This document shows, in pieces, positions 34,547 to 45,129 of a stretch of 64,000 bases of DNA (its first letter is position 1; every line of letters starts with the position of its first letter). The position numbers were made by a program, and so were the translations under genes. Under the pieces are notes generated by a model. That model saw only the letters and a list, made by a program, of their open reading frames with translations. It did no database searches and was not told where the DNA came from. Origin of the DNA: Nelumbo lutea (Eukaryota > Streptophyta > Magnoliopsida > Proteales > Nelumbonaceae); assembly GCA_022828595.1 (NCBI GenBank), contig JAKGHH010000005.1:28656193-28720192 (forward strand), read 5' to 3'.

Positions 34547-37500
34547 CTGCACCCAACCAAGTATAATCAGATCTCTGAAGTCTTTTGGGTGCATTAATTA
34601 CATCAAGGTATATGGGAGAAAAACCAACATGGCCTTATACAAACTTCTCCCGGATCAATGAATTGAAATAGATGTATGAATTAATATTTTGTAAAACAGA
34701 AACATATACAAGGAGATCTTACATGCATATGACTAATCAAAGGACAACAATTTCATTTAGTCCTTGCACACTTAACACTGACATTTTAAGTACACATGTT
34801 AACCTTGAAGATGCCGATGCCAGGGAATAACTCCAACCTACTCAATATGCAATGGTATCTGTCCTCTTTAAGTAGGTCATAAACGTGCACAAAATGCCTT
34901 CAAAGAATAATAAGATGACAAGCATAAACTGAATAGCATGAGTTGGTTCTCCATGTAATTTTTAATATTTGCTATTGTGCGACCATGCTTCTACTTTATT
35001 ATTATTACTTTTTTCTTGACAAGTAATGGAAATTTATTAAGGATAAACAGAGGAAGGCACCACAGAAAGCAACAGCCCCAATAAAAATAGAAGACTATAT
35101 TCCCCCAATCATTACAGAAGTGAGAAAAAGGATGATCAATCATAAAAAGGGAAGACCATGGAGTTCTTTCAGAATTGATGCCCAAGAGAAGACGACAGTT
35201 TTCAATTTTGGCAATCTGAGAGCTTTCATTGCTTCCCTTAAAAAATAATGTAGCTCCTCTCTTTCTAAATTTGCAAACAGATAGCAAACAGGGTTAAATT
35301 CCACAGGATTCTCCATTTCTCTTTGAAGCCCCTTGTTGGTCAGGAGTTGATTAAACTAACCAGGTAATTTGGATGAGTTACTCTTGTCCAAATAAATTGA
35401 TGAAATGCCATCAAATAGAAAAGGGAAACTTGCAGTGCATGATTGGGTGCTAGCAAGATTCCAAGGAAGAGGAGCAAAAGCAAACAAAAATTTCTCAAAT
35501 CCATACTTTTGGCAATTAAGTTGTCAATGGTTAGAAATTTGTTCAAACAGCCAGCTGACATCAAAAAGATTCCTGACCAAATAGAAGAGGGATACTTGCA
35601 GTGCATGATTGGGTGGTGGCAAGATTCCAAGGAAGAGGAGCAGAGCACACAAACATTTCTCAAATCCATACTTTTGGCAATTAAGTTGTCAATGGTAAGA
35701 ATTTAGTTCGAACAGCCAATCAAAATCAAAAAGATTCCTGACCATTAATGTAAAAGTACACTGTACAATTGATGCAAATACATAGCAGCACATGTCCATC
35801 ATGGCTCCCTTTATGAAATATGCAACCTCTAGCTAATTGGGCTGCAAATGGTATCCATTCTTCGGAATTTGAACTCCAAGTCAACCTGGTTAAGGTGATG
35901 CAAATTTGACTAGATCGAATAGGATCCAGATAGGGGTGATCAACCATAGCCCAGTCCAGAAATTTCAAGGCCATGGCCTTTAGGCCTGTCCTGCAAATAT
36001 ATAATATATAGATGTATTTAGTATTTCATATTATATTATATATAAATTGTGGATTGTGACAAGTCTCCTGTAGGTTGCAGCTCACTGGATCCTAATAGTT
36101 CGGAGTAGCATTTGGATAAGATAATGAGCTTCGGCAATTTCCTTGGTGCCTTTTGCAGATTGGATCAATACGGATCCAGCTAGTGGTTACCATTTGTAGC
36201 CCAGCCCAGCCCAGCCTCGAAAAGGCAAGTGCAAAAGTGGTTTAAAATGCCAAGAGAAGTGCTCTAACCCAGTTCCCTTTGCTCGCCTTTGGATTTTAAT
36301 TCTAGTTCAGACTTGAACAATGCTTTTTCTAGTTGCTCTTTCAATAGTCTGGGTTAGCTCCTAGGTTGCAGAAAATCCAAAAATATCTCTGATTTCTATT
36401 ACTTGGTAGCATCTAAGACCTTTTCCAAGGGATCTCTTAGCACAAGGAGGGGTAGATGAGGAGAGGCAGTGGAAGGGTGAGCCGTGATTACCCTATCCAG
36501 TTTTTGGCTTGTTTCTTTCACTTTAGACCTCTGATGTTCGGTTTTAGGAGTGTTTTGTTCGGGTATATTTGGTCAGTTTTCTGGGCCTAGATTGGTATTC
36601 CAGTGGGAATAGATCTAGGTTTTTTTGGATGTTTTTGGTTGTTTAGGTTAGTTTTTTTTGTTCTTTAATAAAATTTACTTTACCTTATTCAAAAATATCA
36701 TATGATCTATAACAATTAACAAGGGATAGAGGAAGTCAAGCAACTTCTACAACACTAATTTCAAACCAAGGATTTGGGCGCACTATATACATATACACAC
36801 AACTGAAGAAACTAGGTTCTTGGGTGTCAAACAATTTCCAATGGATCCCAACACCAAGTTGAGTGTTAATCAAGGTGAGCTCTATGATGACCTCAAAAGG
36901 TATAGAAGACTTGTTGGCATGTTAAATTATTTGACAATCACCAGACCAGATATCTCGTTCGTAATTAGTGTTTCCAGTTAATTTACATAGAGCCTTCAAG
37001 TTTCATAATAAGAGGTGGTAATCAAGATAATTTGGTACTTGAAGGGTAATCTATGCCATTGTTTATTGCGCAAGGCAATGATCATCTGGATGTGGAGTGC
37101 TATACAAATGCAATAGGGCTGGTTCTTTTGGTGACAGAAGATCTACCACTGGATCTTCATAGAAGGAAACCTTATTATGTGGAAAAGCAAGAAGCAGCGC
37201 AAAAGCTAAATAAAGGTTAATGGCATGCATTACATCTCATCTAGTCAAGCTACAAAATCTTAAAGAAATTGGTATTTTGTCCAGCTCCTATGCTTCAAAC
37301 CTAACCTTTCACAAAAGAACCAAACCTATAAAAGTAGACTGCCACTTTGTGAAGAAGAAACTACTAGATGGAGTTGGTTCTAATATCTTTTTACAGTCTG
37401 AAAGTCGGTGGGTAGATCTTTTCACTAAAAGTCTAAACCAGGTACAAGTGAATCATATATTTAAAAGAAAACGGAGCTCTATGAAACTGGACATCTAGAT

Positions 37501-40500
37501 TTGTAAATATTGAGTGAACATTTAATGGAGGGAGGGAATCATTAACCACATTTTTTAAATAAAACGTCACAGACTAGCTTCTTGAAAACTGCACTGGGAT
37601 CAAATCCTGCTGGAGTTTCACTAGGATCATATTCTAACAACAAACACATAAATTGTAAAATGAATGTTTTATCTACTAAGTTAGTTGCAAATGAATGCTC
37701 TTACTTACCAATCAAAAAATGAATGTCCTTAATTGTACCAAAAGCCAAGAAGTTTATATCAAACAGTTATACAGGCTGAAATGATGGTGGCTCAGTTGGT
37801 AGGATCTCTGACTCGGTGTGGCAGATAGGGCTGTTCAATAACAAGACCCAAACCAACCAAACCGACCAACCCGGTCCGATCCAACCCAAGTTGGCCGGTT
37901 TTTCTTCAGCACCGGTCGGTTTCGGGTTACAAAAAAACATAAACCGATGGTCATGAAAACCGAAACCGAACCGACCCAAACCTACTTAGATATATATTAC
38001 ATATAAAATTTCTGATATATAAAATATCAGTTTTAATCCATCAAATCATTTTTAATTTCCAAGCATCCAGCCTTTGCTTACTTAGACTTGACTCCTTTAC
38101 CATTCACACCAAGAGAATCATTCACCAAACTGACCCAAATTGATTCAAACCACCCAGGTCGGTTTTACTTGGTACTGGGTCGGTTTCAGTTTCATTTCTA
38201 GGTAAACCGACCAGGTTGGGTCGGTTGGAAAAACACCAGTAAACCGACCCAACCTGGTCGTGAACAGCCCTAGTGGCAGAGACCTAGGATCAAATCTTGC
38301 TGCTACCATGGTTGGGAGGTTTAAGGGGATGGGGGATGGCTGCCCCTCGTTGTGTAGCCCGATTAAGCCAAAAAAAAAAGAAATTATGTATTTGGTGCAT
38401 ATAAATCAAATCTAGGTACTAATTGCAGCCTCCCATTCAAGGTTCAAAATATCATTATGTATCGAGCCATATCAGCCGCTACGTATTGTATCGGTGGCCT
38501 ACCGATACACCCCTACAGTGGGTTTTCAGGGTCTGGTTCAGGGGGTACATGGGCCTTAAACTGATCCCTCTGAACCAGTTTAAAAAAAAAACTAAAAAAA
38601 ATAAAAGTGAACATCAATACAGGCCAATATGCCCCAACCAGCAGGCATATTGTCCTGTATCGATATTTTGAACCTTGCTCCCACTCATTATAATCAAACC
38701 ACCACCACCCCACCCCTCCGCTAATGCATAGTACTATATAGATAATGCTGTACAGGATGTCTACTTACAACATTTTTTTCCTGATCTCCTGATCAATAAC
38801 CATCAATTTTATTAGGCAGGGATATACAATCATTGACAGACCTCTCCCTCTTTTTCTTTTCATTTCCCTTTTACAGTTGTGCCCAAAACATTTGATCTCT
38901 CCCTGTCATTTGCTTTGTTAAAGCATCAGGCATGCTATTAACTGACCTTTGCACCCATTGAGATCTTACTTCCATCTCCCTAGTTAGCCACTTAAACTTC
39001 CTGAATTAATTTCAGAAAGACCATGGACCATTATCATCATCATCATTCTTTAGCCATGCTACCCCGAGTTTTGAATACCTTCATAATCAACTTTCTTATA
39101 TTCATCATCTTAACCATTTTCACCCCTTCCATAACTGCCATAATTTCAGCCCTTAACAAGTCTCCTATGCCAATTGGTCCTGAGATTATTGCCACAAAAA
39201 TGGCTCTCCTCATTTCAAAATATTCCACCTATTACAGAATATCCTGGATTCCCCATTTTTTTTTTATTTTGATCGGCTCCTGGTTTCCTCATGTTTCTCC
39301 AATCAAAATTCAATTAACAAAATCTTTTTTCTGGTGCTGTCCAATCTCTATGTATCTTATCCATTTTTAAGATTGATATTTCTATTCTTTCCATTTTCTC
39401 TTGATGTCTTCTGTGGCAGAAGGGAAAAGATTTTCATCATTTTTAGGCAACAGACCACACTTGCTTATGATACATTCTATTAGAACTTTGCTTCTTTCCT
39501 TTTCGTGGAATATCCTTGCATTTATTTCTTCCCAGCTGGTCTTTGGGAGCACTTATTTAAGTGCTGGGACTACACAAAAAGCCCATTTAAGTGATTAAAC
39601 ACATTTGGCAAATAAGTGCTTATTTTTTAAATAAGTTACTTAAAAAAAATAAGACTTGAGTGGCTTCTTTAAGTACTTTTTTGAATTTACTAGGACAAGA
39701 GTGTCCCCAATACTTTGCTTAGTTCCAAAATTGCCTGTCTTCTCAAAACAATAGAAACCCTATTGTTTCTCTCCCAAATCACCTCCATACTTGCAGGCAG
39801 TGGCAACTGGGTGGTTTCTCCCCCATACAGGTTCGATCTCATCCATCTTCTTGCCTTTTTTTGTTTTTTTTCATTTTTCCATATTTCTCATGTCACTCAT
39901 ATCAGATCTCCCATTTTTTGGATTGCTTACAGCTTTGGCAACCAGGGCGATTTCACCTTATTGTTTTCATCCAAGTGTGTCAATATAATATCTAAAATAT
40001 CCAACATATGGTTATGTTAAGTTAGGGATATAATTGTCATTTTCACAGAAATAAGTACTTATAGGATAAGAAGCTCACCTAACACTTCAGCACAAATAAG
40101 TACTTATATGTATAAGCAGTTTGAAAAAGACCTCCCAAGCACTAATAAGTATTTATTTGAGTTGACCAACCACTTATTTCCCAAACATAGCTTAAATAGA
40201 TACAGCTCTAATGCAACTCCACATAATTTTCTCCATTTTCTTTGGCCACAAAAAGTTCAGGGAGCAAAAAGATTTGGTACACAAAATGGCAACATCCACT
40301 TGCAATCAAATAGAGAGAAAAACCAATCCCAAATATATAAACAAATGGATAGAAGATTAGTAAGTGATAGCAGGTTTCACCATTAGCTTTGCAAATGACC
40401 CACCAAGAGGGGGATAAGCATGGTAGAAGCCTCCTTTCTAGAAGCAAATAACAGGTGTTAAATCTTTTCATGATAAACCTTCCATCTAAAAGCTCCAATC

Positions 40501-42143
40501 TTAGGGGGAATAGATCTACAAAAAACTATCCCATTAGCCAAAACTAAAAATGACACATTTGAAAAAACCACACTTTCTCTAAAAACATTTTTTTACAGTA
40601 CAAAAACAAGTAGAACATAATCATATATCATACAAAGATCAAAATACCTTCCATAACTAAAGACTAGGCAACTTAAGTCTATGTCTTATGTCTTAAATCT
40701 CCAGACACATACAGATACAGCTTTTTCTTATACATTTATAGATATGGGTTTTAGAGAGGAGTGGAAAAACAGCACACGAATTGCTGATCCCATGTAGGTA
40801 GAATACGGAAAATGGTAATGGAAAGAATTGTACTGACAACCAGTGAGAGTCTTACCTGAAAAAGAATCAACTGAAATTTACACATTGTAATATGAAGTCC
40901 CAAATGTGTAAAACGAGAGATGAATACTTGGTCCCCTAAAAATTGTTGAGAATAACACATCTAGATTCGTAAATCATTGAGTTGAAATTTCACAGTTTGA
41001 ATTTATTCTGTTCCTTTCTTCTTTATGGACGTTCACATACACGCTCCCAATACCATATCTTCTTTTTCTTTTCCCATGTGTTTCTATCAAAATCCATCAA
41101 AATGAAAGCCTTTCTTATATCCTTATAGGGAGAGTAATAGATATGAGCTAAAAGTAATCCCGAGAAACTTGATATTAGATTATAATTTATTAATTTCTTT
41201 GTTATCTGGAGAAGGAGGCACGTGTAATCCCAGTATGCATAGAGCATTTTGTAGATTAGCCCACAAAGCAGATCATATCAACAAAAACATATGGGTGGAA
41301 GTTGAACTTGACTGGATTGTCAGGACCCACCCCCCACATACAATTTTTCCTCTAATGAAGTAAGCAACAGCGTCACCCAATCCTCCTCAGACAGTAGTAC
41401 TCTTAAACACAAGCATAGAAAAGCAAAATTGAATAAAATTTGAGATGCATAAAAATCCAAAAAACAAGGGACCAAACAACAGATAGACCCAAAGGTGGAA
41501 CTATATAAATTTAACTGTATATGCCTTATCTACAAAAACTCTCCCAGTTTCAAATGAAGTGAGCAGATCCAAACAACTAAGTGATTAACATAAACAAAAA
41601 GCATAATAACCACTTTAGGAACGAACACCAACCCAGTAAAACCAAAGAAGTTAAAAGAATTACAAAAACCCAATTCCTAATAGAACGTTTTATTAAAAGG
41701 TACAAGAACCCTAATTTGATTCTCGGTATTCAACAAAATCTCAACGAGACAGATCCAAACGACTAACAGAAACATAAGACATAATAACCACCTTCTGAAG
41801 GAACACCTACCATGTAAAACCAAAAAAAGAATAATTTTGAACGCTTAATGTTGCCAATCAAATGTATATATATAGTTATCAATAAGCACAAGAACCCTAG
41901 TTTAATTCTGGGTATCCACAGAATCCAATTTGAGAGAGAAAAAGAAAGAATAAAGGGAGTAAAAGATACGAACGTGTATGTGCCGACGAGAGGAGTAAGC
42001 AAGAGAACGGCGCTGACCCAGTTTTCAGAGATCTTCTTGTGAATCTTGTCGGGTAAATCCTTCCAAAGCCCAGGCATCACCTTCTGCTGGAAAGGGGAAA
42101 GTGAGTACACAACCGCCTTCATGCGCACCGGAGTCTTCCCCAT
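34498..42143 (-). CDS. QCR8: Cytochrome b-c1 complex subunit 8 (ubiquinol-cytochrome c reductase, QCR8)
   Basis: Exons 42143-41974 and 34546-34498 join (AC|G) into 219 nt: 72 codons plus TAA. That is the length I know for plant subunit 8 of mitochondrial complex III. The protein reads MGKTPVRMKAVVYSLSPFQQ, then VMPGLWKDLPDKIHKKISEN, WVSAVLLLTPLVGTYTYVQH and YQEKEKLEHRY. The single transmembrane helix lies around residues 41-57. The subunit sits in the inner membrane next to cytochrome b and helps complex assembly and quinol oxidation. Donor GTTCGT (41973) and acceptor GGGTGCAG (34547) flank a 7427-bp intron holding LINE, Copia, SINE and MITE insertions. An in-frame upstream ATG at 42227 would add 28 residues, but the family normally begins MGK, so 42143 is preferred. 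The gene is convergent with the O-FucT gene. Confidence 0.93.
34998..35740 (-). mobile_element. LINE 3' fragment with zf-RVT motif and internal duplication
   Basis: The - strand reads CVLCSSSLESCHHPIMHCKY, then PSSIWSGIFLMSAGCLNKFL, a zf-RVT (reverse transcriptase zinc-binding) segment with the Cx2C...HxxxHC spacing. The 3' end near 34998 reads TTTATTAATAAA-like tail (AATAAATTTCCATTACTTG inverted). Lies in the QCR8 intron in gene orientation. Confidence 0.6.
35423..35745. repeat. About 160-bp tandem duplication in the LINE fragment
   Basis: CTTGCAGTGCATGATTGGGT at about 35429 recurs at about 35595, and AAAAAGATTCCTGACCA closes both copies (near 35563 and 35727). The copies differ at a few positions. 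Confidence 0.8.
36780..37500 (+). mobile_element. Copia RNase H remnant
   Basis: The + strand reads YRRLVGMLNYLTITRPDISF near 36900-36960 (RT/RNase H junction), then decayed RNase H, then TKPIKVDCHFVKKKLLDGV and WVDLFTKSLNQVQVNHIF at 37310-37470, matching the usual 'TKHIxxDCHFVREK ... ADxFTK' end of Copia RNase H. Stops and frame shifts are many; no LTR is seen. Confidence 0.7.
37783..38385 (+). mobile_element. tRNA-derived SINE, interrupted by a hAT MITE
   Basis: Left part GATGGTGGCTCAGTTGG has the A-box form of a pol III promoter. After removal of 37826-38272 and one target copy, GGATCAAATCTTGC gives a B-box-like element at the expected distance. The element ends in GATTAAGCC and an A-rich tail near 38380. 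GAAATGATG before it and GAAATTATG after it may be the SINE's own target duplication. Confidence 0.6.
37826..38272. mobile_element. hAT-type MITE, 447 bp, perfect 8-bp target duplication
   Basis: Ends TAGGGCTGTTCA on both sides as inverted repeats. GTGGCAGA at 37818-37825 and 38273-38280 flanks it exactly. Interior holds repeated ACCGACC/GGTCGGTT motifs and an AT-rich centre; no coding capacity. Confidence 0.92.
38439..38677. mobile_element. Mutator-like MITE, copy 3 (9-bp target duplication)
   Basis: AAGGTTCAAAATATCAT at the left and the inverted CAAGGTTCAAAATATCGATA at the right. Flanks CTCCCATTC (38430-38438) and CTCCCACTC (38678-38686) differ at one base. Interior has TATCGG and ATATGCCCC motifs shared with copies 1 and 2. 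Confidence 0.85.
38960..40560 (-). mobile_element. LINE ORF2 3' part (zf-RVT and RNase H), split by a MITE
   Basis: From 40560 down, the - strand reads CRSIPPKIGAFRWKVYHEKI, then VICKANGETCYHLLI and PFVYIFGIGFS, a zf-RVT domain. After an interruption at about 39541-40191, it reads GPIGIGDLLRAEIMAVMEGV near 39200-39100 (RVT_3 RNase H: 'IGxxxxAExxAxxxG'). Stops and frame breaks are present. It lies in the QCR8 intron, same strand as the gene. Confidence 0.6.
39541..40191. mobile_element. PIF/Harbinger-like MITE
   Basis: The left end TCTTTGGGAGCACTTATTTA and the right end, inverted, GCTATGTTTGGGAAATAAGT are related, with repeated AATAAGTGCTTAT motifs inside as in the element at 54115. The target duplication is not clear; borders are approximate. 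Confidence 0.5.
40561..41973. other. QCR8 intron, nothing recognised
   Basis: AT-rich sequence with no domain-bearing frame and no terminal repeats that I could pair. Ends at the GTTCGT donor of QCR8 on the - strand. Confidence 0.55.
41974..42143 (-). CDS. QCR8: QCR8 exon 1
   Basis: ATG at 42143, 170 nt, 56 codons plus two bases. Encodes MGKTPVRMKAVVYSLSPFQQ through LLTPLVGTYT. The frame runs on past the splice site into the intron (FVSFTPFILSF), giving a longer apparent open frame that is not real protein. Confidence 0.93.
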
Positions 42144-42456
42144 CGTCGGCTTGCGAGCGTGCGAATTGGTCTCTCTCCGGTCTCCGCCGTAACCCAAACC
42201 ACCCTTATCTCTCTCTTTCTTCCCCAAGGGCTATAAAAGCCTAAAACAATGTAGCTACTTCTCCGTGGTTTCGGACCACATTAAAAAACGCCATTTTTTT
42301 GAACCAACCCGGTGGCCTGAAACCGGAAGGATCCAGAACTCTGGGTTTGGTTTGACCAGCCTACTATCATCTTGGGACTTGGGAAGTGGTCAATGGATTG
42401 AGTCTGATCCGAATCAGGGTGGATCCAATATTACCCTAATGAATAAATGTGCAGAT

Positions 42457-43045
42457 TAGGGGTGGAAACGTATCCAGATTTTCAGAGCCATTCGAGCTCG
42501 ACTCATAAAAAGTTCGATTTGATTAAGTTTAAATCAAGCTTTGAGTCAAGTCGAGCCAAGTCGAGCTTGAGCCAAGTGAAACTCAGCCTATGAGGCTCAC
42601 GAGTCTAATTGAGCCTGATATATATATACACACACATATATGCATATATATAATAAATATTTTTTATTATTGTGTAATAATATTTTTATTTTTTATGCAT
42701 AATAATAAACAATTGTTATGATTCTTATTTTTTTGTATGTAAATTAAAAATAATTTTTATATGTATACATTTTTTTAATTTTTTATATGTATAATATAAT
42801 ATTATAGATATAGTATTTTTATTTTTATATATATGATAATAAATAATTTTATAATTCTTAATTTTTTGTATGTAAAATAAAAAAATAATTTTTATTTTTA
42901 TAGCAAGGTTGGCTCACAATTGGGCTTGAGTCGAGCCGAACTCGAACGTATGAGCTTCTGAGCTGAGTCAAATTCGATCTCAAGTCTCTAGCTTGAATCT
43001 CAAATAGCTAGATGTTCGGCTCGGCTCAACTCAAATCCATCCCTA
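42457..43045. mobile_element. hAT-type MITE, 589 bp
   Basis: Ends TAGGGGTGGAAACG and inverted TAGGGATGGATTTGAG. Flanks GTGCAGAT (42449-42456) and GTGTAGAA (43046-43053) agree at six of eight bases. Subterminal GAGCTCGA/TCGAGC motifs surround an AT-rich centre with TATATA tracts. It lies about 200 bp upstream of the QCR8 5' end. Confidence 0.75.
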
Positions 43046-43319
43046 GTGTAGAACCAGTACTGAACCATGGCTAAACTATACTTTTTACTTGGAATTTGAC
43101 AATGAATCTAATTATTTGTTAAGTTGACACATTTAGACTTTATAATATGATAATAATATACCATGAGAATAATAGATATTTTTATGGCAAGAGAGAAAAA
43201 TAGGAATGGTTTTATCAAAAAGAAAAAAAAAGACAAAAATAAATATTATACTTATTGTATAGTCTGGATTAGGTAGACACTCTGGTGGAGTCTAAAGAGT
43301 TGCATTAATGAGAGAATAA

Positions 43320-43640
43320 CTCCCACACAATGACACAATCAAATCAACTTAGCTTGCCATTTGCAAGACTATCAGCAAAATAGTTGGTTGACCTTGGAAT
43401 CCATCTGAAAAGAATGTTCATTGTGGAAGCCAAAGCCTTGTACCCTCATGAGCTGTTGAACGATGAGAGTAACATCCCTCATGAGCTGTTGGAGGAACAC
43501 CAAATGACCATCTCAACTACTGGCTTCCCCAGTAGTTCCCTAGGTCTTGTGGCTTTGTCTCTTTCAGATAAAAATGTATATGGTGCCTCAGGAACAATGC
43601 CTTTATGGCCCATGATATGAATACTTCAGTCTTCCAGGAT
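43320..43640 (-). mobile_element. LINE RNase H (RVT_3) end fragment
   Basis: The - strand reads GHKGIVPEAPYTFLSERDKA, then ELLGKPVVEMVIWCSSNSS and NILFRWIPRSTNYFADSLAN. The last block is the 'RWIPRxxNxxADxLA' end of the RNase H-like domain of plant LINEs. Two stops replace conserved positions. Confidence 0.6.
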
Positions 43641-43922
43641 TCAAGATACAAACTGCCTCTGTTGGGGTAGGCCCAAGTCAAAAAGATTCTAGCTATTCAA
43701 TCGGCAAACTTTATTTTCCCCCACAAAAAAAGTATTGAACATTCAGAAGTAGACAGAACATTTGATGGTCAGAGCCAATATGAATCATGTGACCAAGAGG
43801 CAACCCATCATTCAATTCTTTGGTGTAATATGTGAATCACATACATCAAAGCAGCCATTGCTATCAGATTGTTCTTACCAGTAGTAGAACAAGTTTACAT
43901 AAATGTGTATAACAACACCCAC

Positions 43923-44173
43923 CTCATCTTTGATGCCACCAACTGGTAATACCAGACCCTGTAGTGTCATCTCTCCTTTCATTGTTGTGTCTGCTCTTAC
44001 TCTTTTTTGACTGAAGAGTGACACCAGTGATGTTACTGAGATCACACCAGCTGAGGGTCCATTCTTTGGTGCAGCCCCAGCAAGAAAATGTATATGAATA
44101 TCTGGTTTGGTCCCTCCATCAAATTGATTTCCCCAGCAGCTACCAACTTAAGATTTGCTGCCCTTGCTCTTAC
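43923..44173 (-). pseudogene. Lon protease (peroxisomal LON2-like) catalytic-domain exon fragment
   Basis: Bounded by a good acceptor (TTTTAATAG) and donor (GTGGGTG) on the - strand, it reads VRARAANLKLVAAGEINLME and, after a frame break, DIHIHFLAGAAPKNGPSAGV, ISVTSLVSLFSQKRVRADTT and MTLQGLVLPVGGIKDE. GPSAG holds the catalytic serine and GGIKD the partner lysine of the Ser-Lys dyad, so the match to the Lon proteolytic domain is strong. The frame shift and absence of neighbouring Lon exons make it a pseudogene fragment. It retains intron edges, so it came from genomic DNA, not a spliced transcript. Confidence 0.8.
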
Positions 44174-44689
44174 CTATTAAAATAAAAAAATAAACTTTTC
44201 AGTAAGAATAATGGAAAGGGTGGAAGATAAATTTGTCCCTCAGAAAAATGCAAAGGATAAAAGCTGAACCAGCTTTTTTGTCCCCTTGCTCTCACCTATC
44301 ACGCATGAGGTGGGATGATCATAAGCTGAAGTTTTCATGTCTTTGCTAAGGGGGTATTAATAACAACTTTATGTAGATGCTTGATGGTTAATGGGTACAT
44401 ATATATATATATAAGTTATGCATGTCCATCTAACTACATGGTCATGATATATGTATGATACATGTGTGAATTGACATTTGATGGCATTTAGGCAGACATG
44501 AATACATGTGATCACACCATCTAGAAGCTGAAAATTTTACTTCAGTTAGGAAGTCAAGAAAATTAGATCAGTTAAAAAGATTTACTTTCCTGAAGATATC
44601 AATGAAATTTTAGAGAAATAATTAAAAGACACACTGAAGAGGGATAAGAAGTTGATCCCATATGGTCAGACAATGCTTGGCTGAATTAC

Positions 44690-45125
44690 TGAGTTGATTT
44701 CAAAAGGAACAGGGATTCCCCATGGTTTCCCATGAGCCCATGATCGACTCTGCTGCATGGGCAAGTGCCCTGCTTGGGGCCCAACCTGTACAACCTGATG
44801 TTACCATGTAGTAAGTTCAATCATACTTGAATATGGTAGGGGCTTCTCTATGTTTTCCCACCAGAATCCTTCTCATTATATGAGTGACATCAAGATAATC
44901 ATCAGTGAGGGGCCCAATGTGAAGTTCACTGTTATCGTCATGTCCCTGCTGTCAAAACCATGGGGCTGCATGTTGTAAAGGTACTCAAAAGGGCCTATTG
45001 GAGAATTGCTAACAGCTACACCCACAGATGCTTTGGTGTATTTGACATCATCAATATGCATCCATCCACATTACATACTTTCCTGTCTTTTCATTGTATA
45101 TCACCTTTGGCCTTAAGTTGAGCGA
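44690..45125 (-). pseudogene. Glycosyl hydrolase family 43 fragment
   Basis: The - strand reads RPKVIYNEKTGKYVMWM, then (after a 4-base insertion) MHIDDVKYTKASVGVAVSNS and PIGPFEYLYNMQPHGFDSRD. After a gap it resumes DNSELHIGPLTDDYLDVTHI, MRRILVGKHREAPTIFKYD, a stop, and YMVTSGCTGWAPSRALAHAA. This matches plant GH43-like proteins (galactan or arabinan glycosidases). About 20 codons between 'DMT' and 'DNSEL' are deleted, and an in-frame TGA replaces a glycine before TYYM. Clearly non-functional. The Lon fragment lies 500 bp further along on the same strand. Confidence 0.82.
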
Positions 45126-45129
45126 TTTG

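Noticed and set aside
35936..36200. Apparent target duplication GGATCCAG on both sides of a GATCA-containing segment
   Set aside because: The similarity continues for about 45 bases past the octamer on the same side in both places, so it is a diverged direct repeat, not a target duplication.
39023..39370. 115-residue hydrophobic + strand frame starting MDHYHHHH
   Set aside because: The opposite strand reads as the RNase H-like end of a LINE (GPIGIGDLLRAEIMAVMEGV), which explains the long open antisense frame.
41763..42227. 154-residue single-exon reading of the QCR8 region
   Set aside because: Residues after GTYT lose all similarity; a donor site and the matching C-terminal exon at 34546-34498 give the family's 72-residue length.
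43384..43620. 78-residue + strand frame with a repeated PHELL motif
   Set aside because: It is the shadow of a LINE RNase H fragment on the - strand, whose RWIPRSTNYFADSLAN signature is convincing.
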